Assembly: GCA_024680835.1 (NCBI GenBank)
Contig: JAILBP010000207.1
Span: forward strand, 1-6,564
Direction of reading: 5' to 3'
Source: RGIG6904 sp024680835
Lineage (GTDB): Bacteria > Bacillota > Clostridia > Lachnospirales > Lachnospiraceae
Length of the DNA: 6,564 nt
The notes beneath the pieces are model-generated. The model did no database searches. It saw nothing but the letters and a program-made list of their open reading frames with translations, and was not told the DNA's origin. Positions 1 to 6,547 of this stretch are shown piece after piece (the first letter of the stretch is position 1; the number at the start of each line of letters is the position of its first letter). A program made the position numbers and the translations under genes.

Positions 1-1457
1 CCCATGAATACCGGAAGACCTGTAGAAGACTCCACTATAGCGTAGATGAACGGTCTGTCGAGGTAAACCTCCTTCGGGGGCTCTGTGGGGCCAACGGATG
101 TTGCAACATTTACGATAACTGCTGTTGCAGCTGCTGCCTTGGTACCGTTCTTGTCAAGTTCGATGTGTGTCTTATGGATAACATTTCCAACATAGAGATT
201 GTCAAAACCTGTAGTGCCCATTCCTGTAAGATCAGCTCCAAAGGGTTCAAATGCCTTCCTGATACCGATGTTCTGAAGCGGTTTTGTCAGCTCGGCATCA
301 TAATCATATGTGAACTCAGGCATCTTTGTGATGACCTTTGTATACTGTGCGCCGTTGTAAAGATTGAGGAAAGACTCACCTGTCATATCTTCAAGATATT
401 TTTTCACGCCAACCTTCTCGTCCGGCAGAATGGCTACAAAGCTGTACTCTCCGCCTTCGTAGCTCTTAGCAAATCCCACTGCGTTCTCATCGGAAAGATA
501 TCTGTTCTCTGAGCCGCACAGCATATTGACTTTCTCGACCTTGCCTTCGGCATTTGTGAAATCCTGATTCTCAAAGGGATCAGAATACTGATCTGCCCAC
601 TTACCCTCAAAACATAAAGCATTCACCAGGATAGCTGCCATATCCTTGTCAACCGTGTCTAAGATCTTCGGGATCATGCCGTCCGTGTTATCCGATACCC
701 AGCCATTGATCTCATTCGCAGTCGTATCATCAAAAGCGCGGGCATATACATCGGCATCAAAGTATTTTTTAACGTTTGAAACATAGTCATCATTCAGAAT
801 GATATAGTTGGCATCATCCCTTACCCATACGGAATTTGCCAGATGGAACTTAACCTTCTCTGAAGATGTGAGTCTTTCATTGTATGCGGCAAAGGCATCC
901 CTGTAATCCGCATATGCCATACTGCCTGCCATTGCTTTGTTAAGCTCTTCCAATGTCTCTCCCTTAGAGCCTTCCGTCAATAACATCAGTGCGCTGATCA
1001 CAGACTCCGGTGAGACAAGGGCGTTTTTGCCGTCTTTAATATCTTCGAGACAGGTTGACTTAAACAGATCAACCGAGAAATCTGCTGTTGAACTTGCGAA
1101 GCTTTCGTCCTTCTCAAGATCCGTAACTTTGATCTTTACCGTTCCAACATTTGCCTTCTTTCCGTCTTTGATCTCTTTTACAGTGATCTTTGCAGTTCCT
1201 GCGGAACCCGCTTTTATAATGCCCTTTTTATTCACCTTAACGACTGTCACATCAGAAGACTTGAATTTGTAGGTCGCACCCTTGAGCTTTTTCTTAAGAC
1301 GGATCTTTGTCTTGTCGCCCTCATTGAGATTCATGGACTTCACCGGAATGGATGCAGATGCGCCCTTTGCCTGTACAGTCCGGGGAATGTTAACAGCTCC
1401 TGCAGTGCATGTCACCGCCAGTAACAAAGCTGTGAGTTTCATAAGATTCTTTTTCAT
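1..1457 (-). CDS. Secreted serpin (serine protease inhibitor) with N-terminal Ig-like Big_2 domain, 3' end cut by window
   Basis: The reading frame is open for 485 codons to the left edge. Residues 1-30 look like a signal peptide: MKKNLMK, a hydrophobic LTALLLAV core, and likely cleavage after VQA30. Residues about 35-112 resemble a bacterial Ig-like group 2 (Big_2) domain, with KVNKKGIIKAGSAGTAKITV as its typical end. The serpin fold follows from about residue 118. Landmarks are NALCFEGKW (279-287), the hinge GTKAAAAT (438-445) and the PROSITE-type serpin signature VYLDRPFIYAI (464-474). The visible end, TGLPVFMG, matches the last strand of serpins, so probably fewer than ten serpin residues are missing, unless another domain follows. 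Counting Gly438 as P15 puts P1-P1' at Ala452-Thr453. The small Ala in the hinge suggests a working inhibitor that traps a protease after cleavage, and Ala at P1 suggests an elastase- or subtilisin-like target (inference). A GGAGG site lies 9 bases before the ATG (1467-1471). Confidence 0.95.
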   Translation of the reverse strand, partial: MKKNLMKLTALLLAVTCTAGAVNIPRTVQAKGASASIPVKSMNLNEGDKTKIRLKKKLKGATYKFKSSDVTVVKVNKKGIIKAGSAGTAKITVKEIKDGKKANVGTVKIKVTDLEKDESFASSTADFSVDLFKSTCLEDIKDGKNALVSPESVISALMLLTEGSKGETLEELNKAMAGSMAYADYRDAFAAYNERLTSSEKVKFHLANSVWVRDDANYIILNDDYVSNVKKYFDADVYARAFDDTTANEINGWVSDNTDGMIPKILDTVDKDMAAILVNALCFEGKWADQYSDPFENQDFTNAEGKVEKVNMLCGSENRYLSDENAVGFAKSYEGGEYSFVAILPDEKVGVKKYLEDMTGESFLNLYNGAQYTKVITKMPEFTYDYDAELTKPLQNIGIRKAFEPFGADLTGMGTTGFDNLYVGNVIHKTHIELDKNGTKAAAATAVIVNVATSVGPTEPPKEVYLDRPFIYAIVESSTGLPVFM

Positions 1458-1595
1458 GATATAATGCCTCCGATTTTATTTGTTTTTCCAACAGCCTAAA
1501 ATGCATGCTCTTTCCGCTGTCTTTCCGGCTTTTCTTTTCGCCTCTGTCTATATAGACTCCTTAACATGATCAAAGGTTACAAAAAATCAAAAAAT
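1458..1595 (-). promoter_or_regulatory. Serpin 5' leader with 12-bp perfect palindrome and a weak promoter candidate
   Basis: This 138-base gap lies between the antiporter stop and the serpin ATG. It holds the perfect palindrome GTCTATATAGAC at 1546-1557, read the same on both strands. On the minus strand a TTGATC box precedes TATAGA with a 15-base gap, which is a poor sigma-A match whose -10 falls inside the palindrome. Just after the antiporter stop are two T-rich runs on the minus strand (about 1581-1595) with no GC stem, so no intrinsic terminator is visible. The Shine-Dalgarno sequence GGAGG is at 1467-1471. Either read-through from the antiporter or a separate regulated promoter would fit. 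Confidence 0.35.
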
Positions 1596-2789
1596 TTATG
1601 TTGAAGCTTTCTGCGGCTCCTTTTTATCCTTTGCATATATGAGTTTCATGACCACAGGTGTCAGGATGCTGGAAACTATTATGAGCAATATAACGCATGT
1701 AAAATAATCCGCCTCTATGAGCCCCGCAGACAATCCCTTCTGTGATACGATGAGCGCCACCTCACCACGGGTCATCATACCGACTCCCACCTTCAACGAA
1801 TCATTGAAGTCGTAGCCGCATATCTTCGCCATTGATCCGCAGCCGATGATCTTGGATATCAGTCCCACCAGCACAAAACATACTGAAAACAGCACGATCT
1901 CTTTTGTGATACTGTCAAAGGTTGTCTTCAGACCGATGGAAGCAAAAAAGATGGGTCCGAATAACATATAGGAGTTGATATCCACTTTTCTCTCAATGTA
2001 TTCCGAATCATCGATGGAACACAGGATGATACCCGCAACGTAGGCACCGGTGATATCCGCAATACCGAAATATCTCTCAGCAATGTAGGAAAAGCCAAAA
2101 CAGTATGCAAGTCCCGCTATGGGAATACGTCTTGTATGTGGATATTTCTCGTCTATCTTCTTAAAGATCTTATAAGAGATAAAGCCCACAACAAAGGCAA
2201 ACACAAAGAACAGCAAGGTACTGATGATAACCTTTAAGGGCTTTGTACCGGGATCCTTGAAACCGATCACAAAGGTCAGCACTATGATACCGATAACATC
2301 ATCGATGATGGCCGAGCTCAATATGAGAGTTCCCACCTTGGTGCTGATCTTTCCCATCTCCTTGAGAGTCTGGGCCGTAATGCTGACAGAGGTTGCAGTC
2401 AGTATCACACCCACAAACACTGCTTTGTAAAAGCCCTCGTCTCCCCAGGGACTCATACCGTAAAAGCACATGTAAAGCAGTGCTCCGCACACAAGCGGTA
2501 CAAAAACGCCGCAGCTTGCCACCAAAACCGCATGTATGCCTGTGGACAATAACTGTTTGAGATTTGTGCCCAGTCCTACGGAAAACATCAGCATGATAAC
2601 ACCGATCTCCGCCATCTTGGCTATGAAAGGTGTAGGCGACACCAGTCCCAAAAGCGCCGGTCCCAGTACGACTCCGGCTATAATCTCTCCTACTACCTGC
2701 GGAGCTTTCAGCTTGTGTGCCAAAAGTCCGAACAGTTTTGCAAAAACAACAATAAGCGCAAGATCCTTTAATATAACGTAGCTTTCCAT
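1596..2789 (-). CDS. CPA2-type cation:proton antiporter (Na_H_Exchanger family), membrane domain only
   Basis: This 397-residue integral membrane protein has about twelve hydrophobic segments and is expected to exchange Na+ or K+ for H+ across the cell membrane. Family marks are visible. VVGEIIAGVVLGPALLG (32-48) is the usual start. TATSVSITA (131-139) matches the broken-helix motif. SSAIIDDV (158-165) carries the double aspartate Asp163-Asp164 that binds the ion in NapA-like, usually electrogenic, members. FGPIFFASIGL (277-287) and MMTRGEVALIV (338-348) are also typical. Lys313 in GLISKIIG probably matches the conserved lysine of NapA (inferred from motif spacing). At this length it has the membrane domain but no C-terminal RCK/TrkA or universal stress domain as in KefB/KefC. 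AGGTG at 2794-2798 lies 4 bases before the ATG. The upstream gene ends only 41 bases away, so co-transcription with DUF1846 is likely. The transported ion cannot be read from sequence. Confidence 0.93.
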   Translation of the reverse strand: MESYVILKDLALIVVFAKLFGLLAHKLKAPQVVGEIIAGVVLGPALLGLVSPTPFIAKMAEIGVIMLMFSVGLGTNLKQLLSTGIHAVLVASCGVFVPLVCGALLYMCFYGMSPWGDEGFYKAVFVGVILTATSVSITAQTLKEMGKISTKVGTLILSSAIIDDVIGIIVLTFVIGFKDPGTKPLKVIISTLLFFVFAFVVGFISYKIFKKIDEKYPHTRRIPIAGLAYCFGFSYIAERYFGIADITGAYVAGIILCSIDDSEYIERKVDINSYMLFGPIFFASIGLKTTFDSITKEIVLFSVCFVLVGLISKIIGCGSMAKICGYDFNDSLKVGVGMMTRGEVALIVSQKGLSAGLIEADYFTCVILLIIVSSILTPVVMKLIYAKDKKEPQKAST

Positions 2790-2830
2790 TTCACACCTGA
2801 TATTATTCTATTAGTTTTTATGACAAGGTC

Positions 2831-4318
2831 TTACTGCTTGTGGTAAAGCCTTTCTTCCTCTTCGTACTTGGGCTCGCAGGTAACCTGCACTCCAAGTTTT
2901 TTCAACAATTTTGTGTCCACCGAAGACAGTATTACAGTGCTGTGAACAGTGCTGCCCTTAAGCTGTGACAGTACAGACAGTGCCTTTGTGGCAAGCTCAT
3001 TGGTCGCCGCCGATGTCGAAAGGGCTATCAGTATCTCATCCGTATGAAGCCTCGGATTGATGCTGCCGAGATATTTTGTCTTCAGTGTCTGTATTGGAGC
3101 AATGGAATCGGCTGACACCAGATAGATATCGTCATCTATACCCGCCACGGCCTTCAATGCATTCAACAGCATTGCGGATGCAGCACCTAAAAGCTCCTTT
3201 GTCTTTCCTGTGATGATGCGGCCGTCAGGCAATTCTATAGCAACCGCAGGTCGCCCTGTGAGCTTTTCCTCCTCTATGGCAGCCTTGACAACATCACATT
3301 CCTTTGGATTTATGCCTGCCTGATTTAACAAAAGCTCCAGCTTGTATATATTGTCCTTTGACTCGCCCCTTATCTTTTTGTCACAGAGTGCCTTGTAGTA
3401 GCGCCTTACGATCTCCATACGCGACGCGCGGGAACAGATCTCGTCATCCACAATGCAGTTTCCCGCCATATTGACACCCATGTCCGTGGGAGACCTGTAA
3501 AGACTCTCACCTGCTATAAGCTCAAAGGTTGACTTCAATACCGGGAATATCTCGATATCCCTGTTGTAATTTACCGTGGTCTCGCCATAAGCTTCAAGAT
3601 GAAAGGGATCTATCATGTTGACATCATTCAGATCGGCTGTGGCCGCCTCGTACGCAAGATTCACCGGATGCTTCAGGGGGAGATTCCATATTGGGAAGGT
3701 CTCAAACTTGGCATATCCGGCCTTGATACCCTTTTTATACTCATGATAAAGCTGGGACAGACATGTCGCCATCTTGCCGCTGCCGGGTCCAGGAGCTGTC
3801 ACCACCACCAGAGGACGGGTGGTCTCAATGTATTCGTTCTTGCCGAAGCCCTCATCGCTGACAATACCGCTCACATCATTGGGATAACCCGGTATCACAT
3901 AATGCCTGTAGCTTTTTATGCCCAGATCAGAAAGCTTATTCTCAAACAATACCGCCAGGGGCTGGGAAGCATACTTTGTGAGACATACACTGCCCACGAA
4001 AAGACCTCTCTCCTGAAATGCATCTATGAGACGCAAAACATCCATATCATATGAAATACCGTAATCGCCGCGCTGCTTTCCGCTCTCGATATCCTCCGCA
4101 CTGACCACGATCACTATCTCCGCCTGATCCTTTAACTGCAATAACATCTGCAGCTTCGAATCCGGCTCAAACCCCGGCAGAACCCTTGATGCATGATAGT
4201 CGTCGAAAAGCTTTCCACCAAACTCAAGATAGAGCTTGTTATCAAACTTTGCGATACGCTCTCTTATGTGCTGCGACTGCATTTCAAGATATTTTTGGTT
4301 GTCGAATCCCTTTTTCAT
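2831..4318 (-). CDS. UPF0371/DUF1846 family protein of unknown function
   Basis: This 495-residue protein has no signal peptide or membrane segment, so it is likely cytoplasmic. Recognisable family sequence includes the start MKKGFDNQKYLEMQSQHI, the glycine-rich TAPGPGSGKMATCLSQLYHE (174-193), HPVNLAYEAATADLNDVN (217-234) and DMGVNMAGNCIVDD (279-292). The GPGSGK segment looks like a phosphate-binding loop but is not a proper Walker A: it has Met183 where Ser or Thr is expected and the spacing is one residue short. The family (DUF1846, UPF0371) is widespread in Firmicutes and Actinobacteria, and I know of no established biochemical role. The start at 4318 is chosen over the in-frame ATG at 4369 because GGAGG (4326-4330) sits 7 bases before it and the length then fits the family; the 17 extra upstream codons include the ribosome binding site itself. 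It lies between maf and the antiporter. Confidence 0.92.
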   Translation of the reverse strand: MKKGFDNQKYLEMQSQHIRERIAKFDNKLYLEFGGKLFDDYHASRVLPGFEPDSKLQMLLQLKDQAEIVIVVSAEDIESGKQRGDYGISYDMDVLRLIDAFQERGLFVGSVCLTKYASQPLAVLFENKLSDLGIKSYRHYVIPGYPNDVSGIVSDEGFGKNEYIETTRPLVVVTAPGPGSGKMATCLSQLYHEYKKGIKAGYAKFETFPIWNLPLKHPVNLAYEAATADLNDVNMIDPFHLEAYGETTVNYNRDIEIFPVLKSTFELIAGESLYRSPTDMGVNMAGNCIVDDEICSRASRMEIVRRYYKALCDKKIRGESKDNIYKLELLLNQAGINPKECDVVKAAIEEEKLTGRPAVAIELPDGRIITGKTKELLGAASAMLLNALKAVAGIDDDIYLVSADSIAPIQTLKTKYLGSINPRLHTDEILIALSTSAATNELATKALSVLSQLKGSTVHSTVILSSVDTKLLKKLGVQVTCEPKYEEEERLYHKQ

Positions 4319-4325
4319 CTTCTCT

Positions 4326-4330
4326 CCTCC
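4326..4330 (-). promoter_or_regulatory. Ribosome binding site that fixes the DUF1846 start
   Basis: GGAGG on the minus strand (within GGAGGAG, 4324-4330) lies 7 bases upstream of the ATG at 4318. It is in frame inside the longer open reading frame that begins at 4369, which argues that the longer start is not used. Confidence 0.8.
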
Positions 4331-4340
4331 GGTCCTTGTG

Positions 4341-4356
4341 AGCCGCTTTTGCGGCT
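4341..4356. other. Short GC-rich hairpin in the maf-DUF1846 gap
   Basis: AGCCGC and GCGGCT form a perfect 6-bp stem around a 4-base loop (AAAA on the minus strand). On the minus strand it is followed by CACAAGGACC, not a T run, so it is not a terminator for maf. It ends about 10 bases before the DUF1846 ribosome binding site and could affect message stability or processing between the two genes; that role is a guess. Confidence 0.45.
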
Positions 4357-4398
4357 TTCCTGGGTACACTTATACGTGCCGTGGTATGCAAAACATTA

Positions 4399-4980
4399 TT
4401 ATATGCTCTTTAACTCCTGATAAAGCCTTGACACAGGAAGACCTATCACGTTATCCACAGAGCCGTCTATGCGCTTGATATATCTGGATGCGAGCCCCTG
4501 GATGCCGTACGCACCTGCCTTATCCATGGATTCGCCTGTTGAGATATAATCCTTTATCTCGGCGCCGGTCATGTCATTGAACTCCACCAGGGTGTTCTCC
4601 ACAAAACGGGCGCATTTTCTCTCTCCGTTAACGTTTTTAATGACGGTCACGCCTGTCGACACCATGTGGACATCACCTGCCAAAAAGCCCAGCATTTCAA
4701 TGGCTTCCTGCTCGTCGGATGGTTTGCCCAGGATCCTGCCATCCTTTGATACCACGGTATCTGCCCCGATTATGATATATATATCCTCATAGGTCTCATC
4801 CGGAAATTCTCTGGATTCAATCTCTCTGGCTTTTTGAAAAGCGAGTTCCTGTACCAGCTTTACAGGGTCATCGGTTGTCTTTATCTCTTCACCTGTGGCA
4901 GGTATTATCTCAAAATCATCAAACAATCTCTTCAAAAGCTCATGCCTTCTGGGTGAAGCTGATGCCAAAATAACTCTCAT
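4399..4980 (-). CDS. maf: Maf nucleotide pyrophosphatase (dTTP/UTP pyrophosphatase type)
   Basis: This 193-residue cytoplasmic enzyme is of the normal length for Maf proteins, which hydrolyse non-canonical or excess nucleoside triphosphates to the monophosphate and pyrophosphate and have been linked to septum formation. The N-terminal SASPRR (7-12) is the phosphate-binding signature. QKA (49-51), GADTVV (73-78) with the key acidic Asp74, and GKPSDEQEA (85-93) follow in the usual order. GAYGIQGLA (156-164) and DNVIGLPV (176-183) place it with the YhdE/Maf branch (dTTP/UTP) rather than the YceF branch (7-methyl-GTP), which has a different loop there. The start codon overlaps the argJ stop as ATGA (4977-4980), and GGAG at 4991-4994 lies 10 bases upstream inside argJ, so translation is probably coupled to argJ. 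Confidence 0.95.
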   Translation of the reverse strand: MRVILASASPRRHELLKRLFDDFEIIPATGEEIKTTDDPVKLVQELAFQKAREIESREFPDETYEDIYIIIGADTVVSKDGRILGKPSDEQEAIEMLGFLAGDVHMVSTGVTVIKNVNGERKCARFVENTLVEFNDMTGAEIKDYISTGESMDKAGAYGIQGLASRYIKRIDGSVDNVIGLPVSRLYQELKSI

Positions 4981-6221
4981 GATCTGTAATCTCCGTTTAT
5001 CTTCACATAATCATATGTAAGATCGCAACCAAAAGCTGTAGCCGAGCTCTCTCCCTGATGAAGATCGACTAAAATCGTTATCTCATCATCTTTTAATATC
5101 TCAGCAGCTTCCTCCTCCGAGAAAGCAACTCCCGACCCGTTTCTGCAGACTGCAATACTGCCGGCTTTCGATGCCATATTGACACTCACCTTATCAATGT
5201 CAAATTCGGCATCCGCATAACCGATAGCGCACAGTATCCTGCCCCAGTTTGCGTCTCCGCCGAATATAGCACATTTCAAAAGAGAGGAACATATAACACT
5301 CTTGGCTACCGTCACGGCCGTCTCTTCGGAATCAGCCCCATCCACCTTACAGGTGATCAGTTTTGTGGCTCCCTCACCGTCCGCTGCCAGCATCTTGGCA
5401 ATGTTCAGCATTACTATATAAAGACCTTTTTTGAATATCTCGTAGGGCTCGCCTTCGGTCTCAATCATGTCATTTCCTGCAAGACCGTTTGCCATGACAG
5501 TACAGGTATCGTTTGTGGACTGGTCACCGTCAACGCTGATACAATTGAAGGTCACCTTTACAAGCTCGCTCAATGCCTTCTGCAAAAGCTCAGACGAGAT
5601 GGCAACATCCGATGTTATAAAGTTCAAGGTAGTGGCCATATTGGGATGTATCATTCCGCTGCCTTTTCCCATACCGCCGATACGGCAGGTCTTACCGTCT
5701 ATCGTAAACTCTACGGCAACCTGTTTTTCCACGGTATCCGTGGTCATGATGGCTGTCATGGCTCTGTCGTTACCATCCCTCGTCAGACCTTCTGCAAGCG
5801 GTTTTATATGATCTTCAACAGGTTTCAATGACATAGGCATTCCGATGACGCCGGTAGATGCAACTATGACCTCTTCGCTTTTAACATTTAATTCTTTTGC
5901 CACGAGATCACACATGCCTTCAGCGATCTCGATACCGTTTGCATTGCATGTATTGGCATTTTTGGAATTGGCTATGACTGCACGAGCCTTTCCGCCTGAT
6001 TTTTTAAGATTTTCTCTTGTAACTATTACAGGCGCACCCTTAACCTTATTCTGAGTGAACACTCCGGCAGCATTACATTCTGCCTCACTGAACACAAGGC
6101 CCAGATCGTTTTTCTCCGGATTCGGATTAATGCCGCAGTTCAAACCGTTTGCGGTAAATCCCATGGCAGCGCACACGCCACCGTCAACATACTTGTAACC
6201 TTCAAATTCTTCAAATCTCAT
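4977..6221 (-). CDS. argJ: Glutamate N-acetyltransferase / ornithine acetyltransferase (ArgJ)
   Basis: This 414-residue cytoplasmic enzyme of arginine biosynthesis transfers the acetyl group from N-acetylornithine to glutamate, closing the acetyl cycle; many homologues can also use acetyl-CoA. ArgJ cuts itself into two chains. The conserved site is visible in HPNMATTLNF (192-201), with predicted cleavage between Ala196 and the catalytic nucleophile Thr197. STGVIG (122-127) supplies the oxyanion-hole Thr-Gly pair. DGDQSTND (231-238), GGDANWGRI (321-329) and the C-terminal DYVKINGDYRS (404-414) are also typical, so the protein is full length. AGAGG at 6231-6235 lies 9 bases before the ATG. It is the first gene after a strong promoter and is followed by maf, not by argB or another arg gene. 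Whether it is monofunctional or bifunctional cannot be decided here. Confidence 0.97.
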   Translation of the reverse strand: MRFEEFEGYKYVDGGVCAAMGFTANGLNCGINPNPEKNDLGLVFSEAECNAAGVFTQNKVKGAPVIVTRENLKKSGGKARAVIANSKNANTCNANGIEIAEGMCDLVAKELNVKSEEVIVASTGVIGMPMSLKPVEDHIKPLAEGLTRDGNDRAMTAIMTTDTVEKQVAVEFTIDGKTCRIGGMGKGSGMIHPNMATTLNFITSDVAISSELLQKALSELVKVTFNCISVDGDQSTNDTCTVMANGLAGNDMIETEGEPYEIFKKGLYIVMLNIAKMLAADGEGATKLITCKVDGADSEETAVTVAKSVICSSLLKCAIFGGDANWGRILCAIGYADAEFDIDKVSVNMASKAGSIAVCRNGSGVAFSEEEAAEILKDDEITILVDLHQGESSATAFGCDLTYDYVKINGDYRS

Positions 6222-6269
6222 GATACAGTTCCTCTTTATACAAAATTATACGCTTAACAAACGAATTTC

Positions 6270-6298
6270 ATCATACCTCAGTGATAATCAATTGTCAA
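6270..6298 (-). promoter_or_regulatory. Sigma-A promoter of argJ-maf
   Basis: On the minus strand TTGACA (6293-6298) is followed by a 17-base spacer and TATGAT (6270-6275): a perfect -35 and a five-of-six -10. Transcription should start near 6262-6264, leaving a leader of about 40 bases. A perfect TATAAT also occurs at 6245-6250 but has no -35 at the right distance, so it is a weaker candidate. Confidence 0.8.
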
Positions 6299-6310
6299 AC
6301 ATACAATTGA
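6288..6310. promoter_or_regulatory. Perfect inverted repeat over the argJ -35 box, probable operator
   Basis: TCAATTGT (6288-6295) and ACAATTGA (6303-6310) are perfect 8-bp arms with a 7-base spacer. One arm covers the last three bases of the argJ -35 box and the start of its spacer, so a protein bound here would be expected to block the promoter. It does not look like the usual ArgR box (TGAAT and ATTCA halves), so the regulator is unknown. Confidence 0.55.
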
Positions 6311-6351
6311 CACAAAATCTTTACTTTTCACACAATATATTAAACAGATGA

Positions 6352-6396
6352 GGCACGATCACATACGAACAGCAGTTATATGTAAGTGATTGTGCC
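6352..6396. repeat. Large imperfect inverted repeat between argJ promoter and upstream terminator
   Basis: GGCACGATCACATAC (6352-6366) and GTAAGTGATTGTGCC (6382-6396) pair at 13 of 15 positions around a 15-base loop. As plus-strand RNA one of the two mismatches becomes a G-U wobble; as minus-strand RNA both stay mismatched. No T run follows it on either strand, so it is not a classic terminator. It could be a protein-binding palindrome or part of an unrecognised RNA. Confidence 0.55.
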
Positions 6397-6416
6397 GGAA
6401 TATGTTCAAATCGATT

Positions 6417-6450
6417 AAAAAATAATCGAGTAGGCTGACTCCTACTCGAT
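6417..6450 (-). terminator. Intrinsic terminator of a transcript entering from the right
   Basis: On the minus strand ATCGAGTAGG and CCTACTCGAT form a perfect 10-bp stem with a 6-base loop (6425-6450), followed by TA and six T residues (6417-6422). This is the classic rho-independent form and points left, so it ends a minus-strand transcript that begins outside the window. Confidence 0.85.
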
Positions 6451-6547
6451 AACACCCCTGTTGTACACCTCAAGGCAGAAGCCTTTCGGTGTCCTACAGT
6501 CGCCGGATACAGATCATCTCGTGCAAGCACGGCAATCTGTATCCGGC
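6451..6547 (-). other. Multi-hairpin region upstream of the terminator, possible structured RNA
   Basis: No believable gene is present. Strand is taken from the terminator that follows. In minus-strand order: a 13-bp perfect stem GCCGGATACAGAT with ATCTGTATCCGGC (6535-6547 and 6502-6514), with an inner CGTG-CACG stem; then ACACC-GA-AAGGC, loop TTCT, GCCTT-GA-GGTGT (6465-6492), a hairpin with a symmetric GA/GA internal loop; then a weak AACA-GGGG-TGTT hairpin (6451-6462). I do not recognise a known riboswitch, T-box, SRP, 6S, RNase P or tmRNA core. It may be the 3' part of a small RNA, a leader that ends in the terminator, a 3' untranslated region, or a genomic repeat. Confidence 0.5.

Noticed and set aside
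937..1272. Plus-strand open frame of 111 codons opposite the serpin
   Set aside because: It is antisense to the Ig-like and early serpin coding region, with no domain or start signal.
1395..1457. Lipoprotein signal in the serpin (AVTC, Cys17)
   Set aside because: The -1 residue is Thr, not Ala, Gly or Ser, and a normal signal peptidase I site (VQA30) fits better.
1581..1595. Terminator after the antiporter gene
   Set aside because: The T-rich runs have no GC-rich stem before them.
3599..4054. Plus-strand open frame of 151 codons
   Set aside because: It lies wholly opposite the conserved DUF1846 gene, has no ribosome binding site and shows no recognisable domain; it is a shadow frame.
4366..4398. 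Separate promoter for DUF1846 from TATAAG near 4368-4373
   Set aside because: There is no acceptable -35 box 15-18 bases upstream on the minus strand.
6307..6346. Divergent plus-strand promoter starting from TTGACA at 6307-6312
   Set aside because: The -10 candidates are either weak (CACAAT at 18 bases) or too far away (TATATT at 23 bases), and no gene follows on that strand in the window.
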